Source: Exophiala sp. HKRS030
Lineage: Eukaryota; Ascomycota; Eurotiomycetes; Chaetothyriales; Herpotrichiellaceae
Reading direction: 5' to 3'
Length of the DNA: 64,000 nt
NCBI GenBank assembly: GCA_023897205.1
Contig: JAHWDD010000003.1
Span: 5,211,665 to 5,275,664 of the forward strand
Position 1 is the stretch's first letter; every line of letters begins with the position of its first letter. Of the stretch, positions 22,872-34,341 are shown one piece after another. A model generated the notes under the pieces. The model was not told the DNA's origin, ran no database searches, and worked only from the letters and a program-made list of their open reading frames with translations. The position numbers were made by a program, and so were the translations under genes.

Positions 22872-23639
22872 GATGGATCACAAAGAGAGGCTTATACAGT
22901 GCCCGAATATTGCTTGATCTCGGGAAAATAACAATGAATGGGGGAGCAAGAACCTTTTCACTCCAGCACAATGTCGAACTTTGTCATTGTGACGTTCCCA
23001 GGTTTCCTGATTGGATGACCCAGCCACATCTTTCACAGGCTTCTAGTCTGGATAATCCTCCGTTTCCCAGGTCCCTCAGAGAGCTAATAGAGACTGTTTC
23101 ACCCTTCATTTCTCTTACTCCTTCGATATATATGTCAATCACTGTAAATGTCTGTCTCTACGGAGTTGAAAGGTTTACTAGAAGCTTTCGGTGCGCTTAA
23201 ATCCCAGCCATAGGCGAACTTAGACACCGTTGATGGACGGAATCGGAAGTTCTGCTGGTCCAGCCACTAATGGAAGAGGTGATAAATCAGAACCAGCGTG
23301 GACTGTTGCTCTTGGAAAGATGGAGATGGCCGAAAGAGATGCTTCGCGGGTGGGTATATTGAGTATTGAATGATCGAAGACAGACTACGCAGGAATATGC
23401 GAAGGTCAATTACAGCCGGTGGGGATTTATTGCACCCCTGCTTCAGACATGATTATGGCAGAGTAGTCCAGAACATGCGCGGGCATGGTATGGACTGTAA
23501 TGGATATGATCTGGACTGAGCTTTCCCCCGCGATCCAACTACCAAGGTAGATAAAAAGGAGCGCGCCAGCCTTGAGCAGTCTGATTCCAGAATCCGGGCA
23601 GACCTTTTTCATCTCTAGTATCAGATAACTCTTCCAACG
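22872..23639. other. Intergenic, promoter of the first sugar-type transporter
   Basis: 768 bp without a supported gene. A CT-rich leader and a pyrimidine-rich stretch precede the transporter start. Confidence 0.4.
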
Positions 23640-25644
23640 ATGGCTTCCACTCACAAAGCAAAAGCCAACAGGTACAATTTCGCCCTTGCCTTTTTTGTGG
23701 CCTTGGGTTCTTTTAGCTACGGTTTCAATTCATCTATTATAGGGTCCGTCATCGGCCAACCCTCCTTCTACTCCTACATGAATTTTGTCGCGACGAGCAA
23801 CTACGGCGGATCCATCATCGGTGCTGCCAATGGAATGTACGCCGCTGCGGGAGTCATTGGCTCCCTCAGCGTTTTCTGGATGTTGGATGTGATGGGTCGG
23901 AAAAAGGGCATCCAGATCGCCGCCTTGCTTTGTCTGATCTCGGCAGCGGTCCAAGCAGGGTCGGTGCACATAGCCATGTTCCTGGTTGGTCGGTTCTTCA
24001 ATGGTTTGGCGATTGGATGGATCAACTGCTCGGTTCCAATCTACATCTCTGAAATATCCCCTGCTTCCCAACGTGGCCGCATTGTTGGTTCCCACGGATT
24101 TGTGATTTGTTGTGGATACGTGAGTTTGATCCTGCTTTTGGTGTGTCCTATCGAGAAAACTGACAACTTGACCCTCATGCTAGGCTGTCTCCAACTGGTG
24201 CGGTTTTGGGACATTTTATGAAACCAACGGAACGATTCAGTGGCGGTTGTTGCTCGCCTTGCAATGCGTTGCACCTTTATTGCTGGCTTTGGGAAGTCCA
24301 TGGGTTCCAGAGTCTCCCAGATGGCTTGTGAATAATGGAAGACACGATGAAGGTATGTGTCAAGCTCTCAAAACCGGCTCATCGACTGTATGAAATCACA
24401 CACACACTGATGATTCCATACGTACCTAGGTCTATCTGTACTCGAGAAACTTCACGCAAATGCCGATGACCCACAGCACGTCAATGCCAAGGTTGAATTT
24501 ACTGAAATCCGGGCTCAACTTGTATGGGACCGTTCTCATGACGACCTGAATACGTTCTGGAAAATGATGAAGGCTCCAACCATTCGTAAACGGATGTTGT
24601 ATGGTTTCTGGACACAAGCGGCTTGTCAGAGCACAGGCGTACTCGTTATTGCCAACTATATGGTGAGAAAGTCTCAGCAGGCCACTGAGAAGTTTCGTGT
24701 CTTAACATCGATTCCGAACAGTTTATTATACTCGGAAACCTGGGCATCAGTCCTGCAAACTCGCTCATGCTACTCGCCTTCTACAACACATGGGCGGCAT
24801 TCTTGAACTGGATCAATTCATTGATCATTGACCGCTTTGGGAGGAAACCGATAATCATTGGTTGCTTGGTATGATCATGTTGTCCTCCTCCACGCCGAGT
24901 TTAATTTGAGTTGACCCTTCTCACAAGGTCGGATGCGTGTGCGTGCTGATCGTGGAGACTATTTTGGTTTCCCGCTACGGAGGTGCTGGAAACACAAACA
25001 AAGTCGGTTCTGGCTTCGCGCTGTTGTTCATCTTCTTGTTTGCGACGTTCTACGGCTGCGGTCTAGATGTCTCGAGCTACGTCTACTGCTGTGAGATCTT
25101 CCCAACGAGCGTCAGGGCCAAAGGCGTGGGGTTTTCCACAGCCGGATTGTTCCTAATGACGACAAGTAAGTTGGCCCCCCCTTTTTGTTGCCGCCAGCTA
25201 TGCCTGAGAAAATAGACTTCTTCCTGACCTCCAAATCATAGTTTACACCTCTACCGCGGGAACTGCTTTCAATCATATCGGATATCGGTTCTATATAGTG
25301 TTCATCGTAAGTCATTCTGCCAGTCCTATGTCAACAATTCAACATTCAGACTTTTCGTGTGCCCAGGACTGACTGATTCGGGCGCGAACAAGGTTGTAAC
25401 CTCGGCTATGCTGCCTTTGATCATCTTCAAGTTTCCTGAAACGAAGGGTCTGAGTCTCGAAGAAATCGGCGTACTGTTCGGCGACGAAGCTCCCGTGAAC
25501 AGCTCACAACCTGGCGAAAGAGATGACATGGAACTCCGTCAGGGGAGCAACGACACAGACCTCGGTACAAAAAAGACTTCGGAGCTAGATCATGTTACCT
25601 CAACATATCTGATTGAGGATGCTGAGAAAGGCCACCCCCTATAG
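23640..25644 (+). CDS. MFS sugar-transporter-family protein (1)
   Basis: Seven exons: 23640-24119, 24184-24352, 24430-24662, 24722-24868, 24928-25165, 25242-25306 and 25393-25644. They join to 527 residues with introns of 64, 77, 59, 59, 76 and 86 nt. Sugar-porter signatures are clear: DVMGRKKG in loop 2-3, RFFNGLAIGWINCSVPIYISEISP in two parts around helix 4-5, PESPRWLVNNGR after helix 6, DRFGRKP in loop 8-9 and FPETKGLSLEEI after helix 12. Twelve helices are expected in the plasma membrane, with proton symport of a hexose, quinate or related polyol. It lies immediately downstream of the Baeyer-Villiger gene on the same strand, so it may import the cluster substrate. The last acceptor (25392) was chosen to restore the helix 12 frame and is the least certain join. 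Confidence 0.88.
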
Positions 25645-26386
25645 TGCCTCAGAGCATAGAGGGAAACATCCTTGATGGTTTCCCTTGGAGTGGTACTGAA
25701 AATGGGAAAACTGAGCGCTGTGGAGGACGAGGCATTCAGAGTTCCAGTTGGTAGGCCTTCTGTTCTTTTTCCGTAGCTTGTCGGCTCACTGTCGAACCAC
25801 ACAGTAGGAATCGAGGGTATTTCGGACCTGTCAATTGCTTCTGAATGAATAGAGGCCATAATTGCACCCCAAGCAAGTGTTTCAATCCCCCACCGTCCTC
25901 CATGTGATTTTTCAGTACAACTTGCAGGGGTTCGTTCTTCAATTATGCTCTCTTCACATAAACTCAGATATCCAGGAAAAGTTTCCACTCAGATTTACAT
26001 AAATGGCTTCTCTATTCCGTGGCGGTGTTGCCTTCATAAGAGGGGGCGGCTTCTGGTAGCTCAAATGCTGTCTCCTGTAACCTTCCGCTCCCTGGGGGGT
26101 ACGGTGGAAGCTAAATTGCGAAACCTGACTACAAGAACTGTCAGAGCTACAGCAGGACAATTTGCATATCATGCAGGAAAAGAATTGATCCTGGCCGACA
26201 TTGGTAAGGCCGGTCTCCAGCACGCTAGAGATGACATTTCATTCATATCCGGTCCAACGGTCCAAAATACCGAATGCTGAGGTACATTTGGTTTCTATGT
26301 CAAACATAGTCCCATCCGGAATTGAAGTGGCACTCGTTCCTTGACCTAGAGGCTTTTAGCCATCCTCAAACCAAAAAGTCCAGGCA
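25645..26386. other. Intergenic between convergent genes
   Basis: 742 bp between the stop codons of the transporter and the lactonase. Both strands have short open frames (for example 25945-26280) without domain or codon evidence; I see no gene. Confidence 0.4.
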
Positions 26387-28147
26387 CTAGTCAAAGTGAA
26401 CACCAGTCGAGTCGTTGCTGATATTACAGACAATGAATCCCTTCGAAAACATCCCCCCAGCAATGAGCTTTTTATGGTAAGGGTCAACCGCAGCCCCTGT
26501 GAGTACACTCAACTGGGAGCCATCGTCCCAGAATAGTAGCTCTGGCGCGTAACCCTTGGCCTTGTCCAGTCGAACCACTGCCGATTCACACAGAGTTCCA
26601 TAGTCAAGACCGCCCGGGCCAAAACCACGTTTGAACAGAGACTCTAAATTCGGAAAAACTGCCAACAAATCAAAGAGTCAGCGAGGTAAAAGTGATTCCC
26701 AGTGCACCGATATTGACTGGCGAGATCTCGCCCGGTTTATGGCAGGCTGCAAAATAATCCGTGTTGGTGAACTCAACTCACCAGGCACCACAATGTCCCC
26801 ACTGATGGGAATCTCTGCTAGATTATCTGGAGTTCCCCCAAGTCTCTGTGTAAAAAATTTCGTCAGCGAATGGAACGTTTCCAAAACCTCGAACTGATAT
26901 GCTTTTCGACGTACTACTTTCCTCTCGAGAATCAAGTCCTTGGTCACTGGATCAACATCGTATATAATGGTTGTCCCCTCGTACAAGTCGTTGACTAGAA
27001 GAGTCTTTCCGTCTTCCGTCAAAAGAACACCATTCGCGTATTGGAAGTCACCTGAGACTCTGCGGCACGTTGTCTTTGAGGAAGACCCATCGCAGTGAAC
27101 TACATGGGATGCCCAAGAGAAAGGTGCGTAAGCATCCTCCAGAGCCCGTCGGATGCCATTGTAGTAACAATGATCATTGGAGCTGAAAAAGGACCTTTGT
27201 TTGTTACTATAGTCAGCGGGTGTAATTTTGACGGTGTTTTTCCAAACTCACAGTGGCCCCGAGGGAGTCACCGCATTAGGGGTCTTCAATAGGGGATTGC
27301 TGATGTCCTTGACGAATTCCAGAGTGTTGGAACCGAGCTTATGGGAGAATACAGTGATGGATTCTCCTTTGCGGCCATGGTTCACGGCAAACAAGTGCAC
27401 CTAGGACAAACAGTGTTAGGAAATTCTTTTCCGTCTGATTATATCACGAAAATACTGATGCTTCGCACCTTGGATGGGTCATCTTTAAATCTCCATATAT
27501 CGATTCCATGGAGAACCAGGTCCCCGTCCCAACCTTTGACCTCCAACTTCGTCGTGGTGTTTGCCTGGGCATCAAGTTGTGGTGAGTATTCCAGGAGGCT
27601 GCTGATGTCTGGAGCCCTAGTGGCGGACTTACTTTGAGGTCGTATTTCAAGAAATACTCGCGAAAGTCTTTGCGCTTCGAAACTTGATGGTTATTGATTG
27701 GAGGATAAAACAAAGACCGGCCAACAGGGTCACCACAAGCTAGAATTCAGTAGACAATATCAGATGTTGCATGCCACCAGCGAAAATGGAATCTCACCAA
27801 GAAATGCGGTGTCGGTTTCATGATGGATTTTGACGTCTTCACATGTCTGTCCCTCTTCGTATATGTCAGTACTCGGATTTGTCCGGTGTAATTAAAGAGT
27901 TGTGACCGTGTATATATCTCTCATACTAACCGTGGTTTATCCAGCAGTGTCCATTGTTCAGACCTCCGTGGCCCAGATATCGGTTCTTGAGGTCTTTACT
28001 CTGTACTCGGCCATAGTATCTATTCAGAAAAGCCGTCGGATCGGCCAGCAGGAACGAGAGGACCAGGGCTGCTAGTCCTAGTGCAGCTGTCACTACCACA
28101 CCGCGTGATGGATTTCTCATGATCGCTGTGACTGTGGAAGACGACAT
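26387..28147 (-). CDS. Paraoxonase/arylesterase-like lactonase with N-terminal membrane anchor
   Basis: Seven exons: 27931-28147, 27798-27854, 27633-27739, 27469-27564, 27252-27400, 26782-27206 and 26387-26658. They join to 440 residues. An N-terminal hydrophobic segment (VVVTAALGLAALVLSFLLA, about residues 17-35) is a signal anchor. The rest follows the six-bladed propeller of the paraoxonase (SMP-30/strictosidine-synthase-like) group: HCEDVKIH-like CEDVKIHHET, FFSSNDHCYYN, FQYANGVLLTEDGKTL, GGTPDNLAE and a late FPNLESLF. The Asn and Asp residues in these blades are the expected calcium ligands. Family members hydrolyse lactones, aryl esters or organophosphates. Next to a Baeyer-Villiger enzyme, opening of the lactone product is the obvious guess. 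The anchor places it in the ER lumen or at the cell surface, which is odd if the lactone forms in the cytosol. It is divergent from the ABM gene. Confidence 0.85.
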
Positions 28148-28578
28148 GGCAGTGTTTGAATGGATACGAATTTGGACGAAAGGTTTCGTAGAGCGAAGGG
28201 GTTGAAATGTTTCCGGTGGTGGAAAATTGAATAGACTAGGAGGTAGAGATGCGGTCTACTTCTCTGTCAGTCTGTCCTTCACAGTACAACCAATGTAAGA
28301 ACTACCTGATTCAACCAAACAGTTGGCCCTGCGATCCGGAAACCCCCATGAACATTGCGGGGGAAACAGTTTTGCTTTGCACACGGGATCCGCGACATCT
28401 GCGTATATTAAATAATCCCCACCGCAGACAAATCGGCACTCCGTCGCTCTCCATCTGACCAGGGACTCGAACTCGGCCAGCAAGCACATAAATGCTCCTC
28501 CATCTGTTATCCACGTCGGTTTGACCACCCGTTGGAGGCAGAAGAAAACCACATTTGACAGCTTTTCACAATCGAAAA
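28148..28578. promoter_or_regulatory. Divergent promoter between lactonase and ABM-domain gene
   Basis: 431 bp between two divergent starts, so both promoters lie here. The word ATCCGGAAACCCCC at about 28334 contains one CCGGA half-site. No CCGCGG is present. Confidence 0.4.
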
Positions 28579-28976
28579 ATGTCGTCGATTGAGTTCCCTC
28601 CCATTCCCGAGGACCAGTTCGAGCTATATGCGGATGTGAGTAAACCCTTCCTTCCTTCCGGAAGGTCATCTTTGGATGTGTCTCGCCACTATGTTAACAA
28701 CGAGTCTAGCTCTACGCCAAAGAAGGGCGTGCCGAAGACCTGGAAAGGCATCTTCGAATCTTGATCCGTCTGACGAAATCTGAGCCGGGGACGCTGGAGT
28801 ATGCCATCGCTCGCGACGATCAGAATCCTAATCATTTCCACGTCTTTGAGCGCTACACGGGAAGGGAGGCGTTCGAGAAACACATAGCCAGTCAGGAATT
28901 TGTGGACTTTGCCAACTCTGGTGCTTTGGCACAGCCACCACAACCAAAATTTCTCCACGCACTACGGCCACTGTGA
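28579..28976 (+). CDS. ABM-domain protein (antibiotic biosynthesis monooxygenase fold)
   Basis: Exon 1 is 28579-28635 and exon 2 is 28710-28976, with a 74-nt intron. The product is 107 residues. It is one dimeric alpha/beta-barrel domain with the pattern LYAKEGRAEDLERHL, EPGTLEYAIARD, FHVFERYTGREAFEKH and FVDFAN. This is the classic ABM arrangement (strand, helix with spaced acidic residues, strand with EPG, the FERY strand, and a helix ending before the final strand). Some members oxidise polyketides or quinols without cofactor; others only bind or degrade signals, so the reaction is uncertain. There is no signal peptide. It is divergent from the lactonase and convergent with the Zn2Cys6 gene. 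In an oxidative ketone or aromatic pathway it might act on a quinol or protect against a reactive intermediate. Confidence 0.85.
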
Positions 28977-29558
28977 CGAAATAGGGTGGTTGAAAGACAC
29001 CCTAGATGTGGAGTAGCCATCTGGGATCACAGTGAAGATCCTGAATAGAGACCATCAGGAGAGTCTCCCCACGCAACTTGACCAAGAGTCCAAGATGGAT
29101 GGTAGTGAAACATAGGCCGATACATACAATCTCGTTCGCACTTCTCATTCTCTACTTTTCGTACTAAGAAGACATGTCGTGCTTCAAAACTGACGATCCG
29201 CATAAAGTGAATGAGGGTCGCAAACACCACTGTGAAGCCACGGCGGTCTGGGGGAACATGATCGTCCAGGAACTTTGTCTCTGTATCAAGTGGATCCGTC
29301 AGACATTTGGGGTCCGAGGCGGGTGATCCCACCTGTTGTGGAGAAAGGATGAAGTTGGTTGCACAGTATGGAGTATAGTACGAGTATAGTCCCGAATGGT
29401 CGACGCTCAGAGTCATTTCGCTTCCTCATCTCTTACCGCTTCGTTCTCCCGCCAAGAACTATTTGGTCGGATTCGCTGCTCATCTTGCCCTCTAGATGTA
29501 CGAAAAGCGAACCGAAATCGAGCGACTTAGATTAACGTTGTAAGTACTGAGTACTTCT
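28977..29558. other. Intergenic between convergent genes
   Basis: 582 bp. A 129-codon minus-strand frame at 29027-29416 lacks domains and sensible composition. I see no gene. Confidence 0.4.
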
Positions 29559-31945
29559 CTAGAATTGCACTGTTGAATCCATCAAAAAGTCCCCCATGAG
29601 TATATCATCATTGGAGTTAAGTGCCCGGAATGGAGCCGCCGCCAATGACCCCAGTTCATCTCTGGCCCAGTTCTCTCCCACCGCCTTTTCCAGATTGAAG
29701 ATGTCATCCATCGGGGTGTTCTCGACCGCGCGAGAGAGGCGGAACCTGATGCGGTAAGCCATGGGAAAGTGCTTCTGAACGGCATCCAATGCCTCAGACA
29801 GGACAACGAGCCACTGCCTATCCTTGTCCAGCCACCAGTCCTGGTGGAGCTCTGTTGAATCAAGGTTTCGCCGGATTAGGACCATGGCGGCGACAAACAT
29901 ATTATCCAACATGGTCGGACTCATGTTTTCGACTCCATGGATTTCCACCGAAATTCGGACCAACTGAGCGATACGCACTGCGTTGTCATAGCAGATGCGC
30001 TGCGACAACTCGGGTTCGAAGCCCGACAATGTCGCTGATGGAGATTGAACTCTCGGTGGGTTGGTGTTGTTGTTGTTGTCGTTCAGGCCTCTCTTTGCCG
30101 GGCGGCGGCATCGGGTGGGAATCTGGTGGATGATAATCTGCAAAGCGGCGGCTTGTGTATTGAGACTGTAGGCGGACGAGTCCAGGGGTGACATCGTCGA
30201 GCCTTCCCACTTCACACCCGGTGGCAGGGAATCTTGAAAGGATTGAATGTTGGCACACAGCTGCGAAAGCTGTTGTATTGCTTGGTCGTCCAGGGGAAGG
30301 GCGTCATTGACAATGTCGGCCACAAAGGCCATCTGGATACAGAGTTGGACCCAGCTGTAGAAGACCACCGTCGACGTGTTTGCCGGATCGTAGATCTCCC
30401 GCGATGGGAAGTTCAAGCTCACCGCCGAGATGGGGATCTGTCGAGGCCGACCGAGAAACCAGGCGCCGACAGTCTCGTAAATGAAAGCGGAGTACAGCAA
30501 ATCTTTTCGGCAGCTGGCCTCGGCCTCCGTGAGTTTGCCTTGGGTTACAAGGTCGGAACAGTCTTCATGAAGTCCCAGGTCGACCAGTAACAGAAAACCA
30601 ATACCTGCTTGGGGAATTAGCCCAGAGAACTGAGCGAGAGAGACGAAATGGATTTGTGCTACTGGTTAGGAAGGGTCCTACTTACCACCGTATGTCCAGC
30701 CCACCCGATGAGAACCCATGCTTGAGTCAAAATTGCTCAGCAACATGAAGCCCAGGATGGATCCAACGGTGGGAGATTCGAGCTGCATCAACAAGCCTGC
30801 CTTCGCCCGCTTGACATATCGGTGTCCAAGACTGCGGATGACGGCCGATGTGCTGTTGCGTGCGCCACAAGCTAGAATAACATCCTCGAGAGCCTTCGAA
30901 TAATACTCCGAGGCGTCTCCGGTCTTTTGAGAAGCCATAAAAAGATCCCGGTCCACGGCGCGGCCAAACACCTCGTTGGATTTCCAAAAACAATCCATTA
31001 TTACCCTTTTGATGTGAGGAGAATCAAGATCGATGTCCATGTCCACACTTTCCAGAGGGTCGATTGTGCAAGGTTGGCCCTGGATATTTCGATCCGCGCA
31101 TGGAGACGAGTGATAGTTCTGAGATGTGGGACCATAATAAGATACTTGTCTTCGTTCGGGATCAAGATGAAAACGGGGTTTTTCTTCCTCCTCCTTCTCC
31201 TCCTCCTCTTCTTCTGGCCCATCACGACCAGCCGTATTATTATATTCCAAGGTGTTGGAGTCGATGCTCAGGGGGAAGGGCATGGCTGGAGATTCCAAAG
31301 CGGCCATATCCATCAGCGAAGTCGCGTAGCGGCTCTGAGTGTCCAGCGTCGGTGACGGTTGCACGACAGTCGCTGGAGCCTGAGCTGAAACGACAAGCTG
31401 ACATCCAGCGGACGCAGGAAGTTGGTTCGACCGAGACAATGCCTGTATTTGTTGTTGTCGGCTGGATGACAGGTCACTGGAGCCATAATGGCCAAGCACT
31501 TTTGTCCCTCGATACTCTCGATTATTACCTGTACCACTGGGAGGGTCCTTCTCCGAAGAGTCAAGTTGATATTCGTGGTTGGATGATTGTCGCAACATCG
31601 ACTGAAGGGTTTGAACACATTCGCGAATGCCAACCATGTCCGGCTGTGCATGGTCCCTGAGCGAGAAAACGTTCAGTATTGTGTGCTCATCATGTCTCTC
31701 GCATTATAGCTCATTCATACCTTTTACGGTAGTCTTTCCGGGGCACGGTACATCTATTCCCAGCTGCCCGACAAGGTGTGCAGACATTGCCATCTGCCGT
31801 GACGAAGTCGCACTACCAAGATGAGTCTATCAACAAAATATTTCATCAAGGTCGCAGGGTTTTCTAGTACCTTAATCTTTCGGATCCTACAGACCGTACA
31901 TGCTACGGTCGACCGCGGTCGACCTCTTCTCGACGTGGAACTCAT
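29559..31945 (-). CDS. Zn2Cys6 transcription factor with fungal middle-homology domain
   Basis: Four exons: 31871-31945, 31721-31812, 30686-31656 and 29559-30604. They join to 727 residues. The zinc cluster has the spacing CX2CX6CX9CX2CX6C, beginning CTVCRIRKIKC, and is split by intron 1 exactly as in many fungal Zn2Cys6 genes. A basic RGRPRST segment precedes it. A Glu-rich run (EEEEEEKEEEE) lies at about residue 205. The C-terminal half is a Fungal_trans-type helical domain (GSHRVGWTYGGIGFLLLVDLGLH in parts, then KDLLYSAFIYETVGAWFLGRP), the same family as regulators of xylanolysis and sugar or nitrogen catabolism. As the only binuclear-cluster factor inside the gene group it is the natural candidate for its local regulator. 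An 18-bp palindrome lies inside exon 1 (see repeat entry). Confidence 0.9.
31907..31924. repeat. 18-bp perfect palindrome with CCGCGG core inside the Zn2Cys6 gene
   Basis: GGTCGACCGCGGTCGACC is its own reverse complement. It encodes the basic segment just before the zinc cluster. The core CCGCGG also occurs at 17875-17880 and 20195-20200 in cluster promoters. It may be a coincidence of Arg/Pro codons, or an operator-like autoregulatory site. Confidence 0.5.
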
Positions 31946-33051
31946 TTTCCTTCATTTGCAGAGGGAAAAAAGAAAGAAAACACACTTCGATCCAGGTCCG
32001 CAGGTTGGGAATCGATCTGACACTGTCAGCCTATATGTCGAAGGCCCACGCAGCGCCATATGTAGTCCAAGCTCCAGATGCGTTACCCCAGAAAAAGAGG
32101 CGTTGGGGAAGGGGGAAGGGCAAAATGTCCTGTGTCTGGAGGGCGATGAAGGCCGAGGTCCAACGCCCAGAAACATATACTTTCTCCTAAGCGACAAGGT
32201 GATGCCACAAGCGGGACACGATCTCTCTGCATGCAGCTGATCTAGGTGTCTCAAGTGAATCAAGGTTGATTGCTAAGACCCTCAATGTTTCTTCTGCCAT
32301 GCCTGACTTTTGTTACAACAATTCTGGAAAGGCCCTAGAGCATCTGTATCCGACTTCGGCAGCCTTGGCCAATGCCATATTGAAAGCACCCAGGCGGCCC
32401 GAGAAGAAAAAGACGCTATGGTCTTCAAGTTCCTTTCAAACTGTCTCCCCAGAACCAAGACTTTCTTTCCCCATATAAGGTAGCGATAATGCCAGTACCG
32501 GCCCCTCGAGGCAAGAACGTGCCGAAAAAGGGTCAGAAGACGACCGGTCCAACGTAAATACCCACCAACTCGTCCACGCCGAGATCCGAGCTAGAAGGAA
32601 GTGCTGCGATTTTTCGGAACTCCTTCCAGCTCGGAACATGACAATTTTTCCTCAGGCTGGAGATAGGTAATCCTCTAAGTAGTAGGACGGTCTTGATTGT
32701 ATGAGAATTCAAGGTCATCTATCGAGATGTTGATGAAGCGAGTGAGCCCCAAGACATCGTGGGCTTGCATCGATTCGCTCTAAGCGTACTGATATTATTG
32801 TGAAGAGAAGATCAGGACTCATACAGTCAGCGAATGGTAAGATTACTCAACGATAGGTTGCTATCTACCCAGCAAGTAGAATAGGGGAAGGACGTCTGTC
32901 TCATTTGATCATGGGCTCAGCGCTCTCACCTGTAGACACGGGCACCGATATTTTCCACGGCTTCTACATACTTTTGAGAGTGCGGTGCTCCGAACTAATA
33001 GTATAATCCGCGTTTTCTATACTCATTAGCCATTCTATTCGGTTTGACCGC
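31946..33051. other. Intergenic, promoter of the Zn2Cys6 gene and 3' region of the esterase
   Basis: 1.1 kb. Overlapping frames of 100-140 codons on both strands are compositionally poor and mutually exclusive; I see no gene. Confidence 0.4.
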
Positions 33052-34011
33052 TCATTTCAACCGGAGCTTTAGCTTCATCCAATCTCCCAGTCGCTGGATC
33101 GTAGCGTCCGCTTCGGGAGCCCGTCCTGCCATGAATACAAAGTCGTGTTGCATACCTGTGGCAATCTCTAAATGAACATCGACGTCTTTCTCCTTTGCCA
33201 GTACAGCTAATCTTCTGGCATCATCTAGAAACACCTCATCGCCGGCGCCTACAATGTATAGAGAGACATAGCCGGAAAAGTCAGCGTACAAAGCATTCAC
33301 CAGCGGCGACTTCGGAGATGCTCCGTTCAAGAGCATCGCCGCCATCGCTTCAAGTCCAGCACGACTCCCAATAGCATCCTTGTCGGCGTTGGAGTCGTAT
33401 GTTTCCCCCGTCAATTCCATGTCTACCCACGGACATACTGCCGCGACAGCCGCAGGAAGATCGGCCTTGAGCTGTTTCAAACGGATTATAGAGCAAAGCG
33501 CAATGCCGGCACCTGCCGAGTCTCCAACAAGGGCAATATTTTCTGAAGGTATCTTCTTTTGCCTCGAAAGCCATTGGTATGCAGTCACAACATCGTCCAA
33601 CCCGGCCGGAAATGGATGCTCAGGAGCAAGACGATAGTCCAACACCAGGGTTCGGACTCCTGAAGCCAATGCAATGTGCGCAGCAAGCTTTCGGTATGCA
33701 CTTGGAGACCCTGTAAAGCCACCCCCTCCATGGACATAGAGAATTACATGCGAAGCAGGTGCATCGAGAGGCTCACACCAGATGGCAGGCTTGCATGTTC
33801 CTGGGCACTGGACTTCTTGATATGTGACTCGCGGAGGCTCCGCTGCAAGGACGTCGACAGTGTCCAGAATCGTTCGCCTTGTGTTTAAATCGAGATCGTA
33901 CTTGGATAGGATGGATGACACCCTGGAAAAATGTTCGAAGATTGCTTGTGATGGGTTCGACGTCATATTTTGGCGAGGAGAAGAAAGAGTGTGCCAGATA
34001 TCACGGAACAA
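33052..34011 (-). CDS. Alpha/beta hydrolase, hormone-sensitive-lipase (HSL) esterase family
   Basis: Single exon, 319 residues, normal for the family. The HGGG oxyanion motif is present as YVHGGGGFTGS, the nucleophile elbow as GDSAGAGIA, the catalytic Asp in GAGDEVFLDD and the His in GMQHDFVF. The segment DYRLAPEHPFPAGLDD is the standard HSL link between oxyanion strand and elbow. Such enzymes hydrolyse short acyl or aryl esters and some lactones in the cytosol; no signal peptide is seen. This makes it an alternative, soluble candidate for hydrolysis of the Baeyer-Villiger product. It is divergent from the second sugar-type transporter, 330 bp apart. An internal Met at residue 16 (MTSNPSQ) could be the real start. 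Confidence 0.92.
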   Translation of the reverse strand: MFRDIWHTLSSPRQNMTSNPSQAIFEHFSRVSSILSKYDLDLNTRRTILDTVDVLAAEPPRVTYQEVQCPGTCKPAIWCEPLDAPASHVILYVHGGGGFTGSPSAYRKLAAHIALASGVRTLVLDYRLAPEHPFPAGLDDVVTAYQWLSRQKKIPSENIALVGDSAGAGIALCSIIRLKQLKADLPAAVAAVCPWVDMELTGETYDSNADKDAIGSRAGLEAMAAMLLNGASPKSPLVNALYADFSGYVSLYIVGAGDEVFLDDARRLAVLAKEKDVDVHLEIATGMQHDFVFMAGRAPEADATIQRLGDWMKLKLRLK

Positions 34012-34341
34012 AACCAGATGGACATGGAGGTCCGAGGGCTCTGTGAATTTTAAGCCGATCCTCGTGTGTCAAGATTCTTAGATCGCGGCAGTGTTACAGG
34101 CTGCATGATGTTTGGAATTCTGGTACCGAGTATTCATTATTGCGGATTTTTCGGCACCTGGAAGCCGAAAAAGAGTGAAGGGGGGAAGCCGAAAAAGGAA
34201 AGCGAAGGCAAAATATGGGGTGCAGTTCACAAGCGATCCAGACTCTGGGGAACCTTGGTTCTAGAGCTCCACTTCCTGTTAACCCAAGCTGTCGGATCAG
34301 TATACAAATATGATGATGTTTCCCCAGGTTTCTGGCCGGCG
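34012..34341. promoter_or_regulatory. Divergent promoter between esterase and second sugar-type transporter
   Basis: 330 bp separating divergent starts. It contains short direct repeats (AGCCGAAAAAG at about 34162 and 34189). No CCGCGG site is found. Confidence 0.4.

Noticed and set aside
29027..29416. 129-codon minus-strand frame between convergent genes
   Set aside because: No domain, no splice context, and it lies in the shared 3' region of two real genes.
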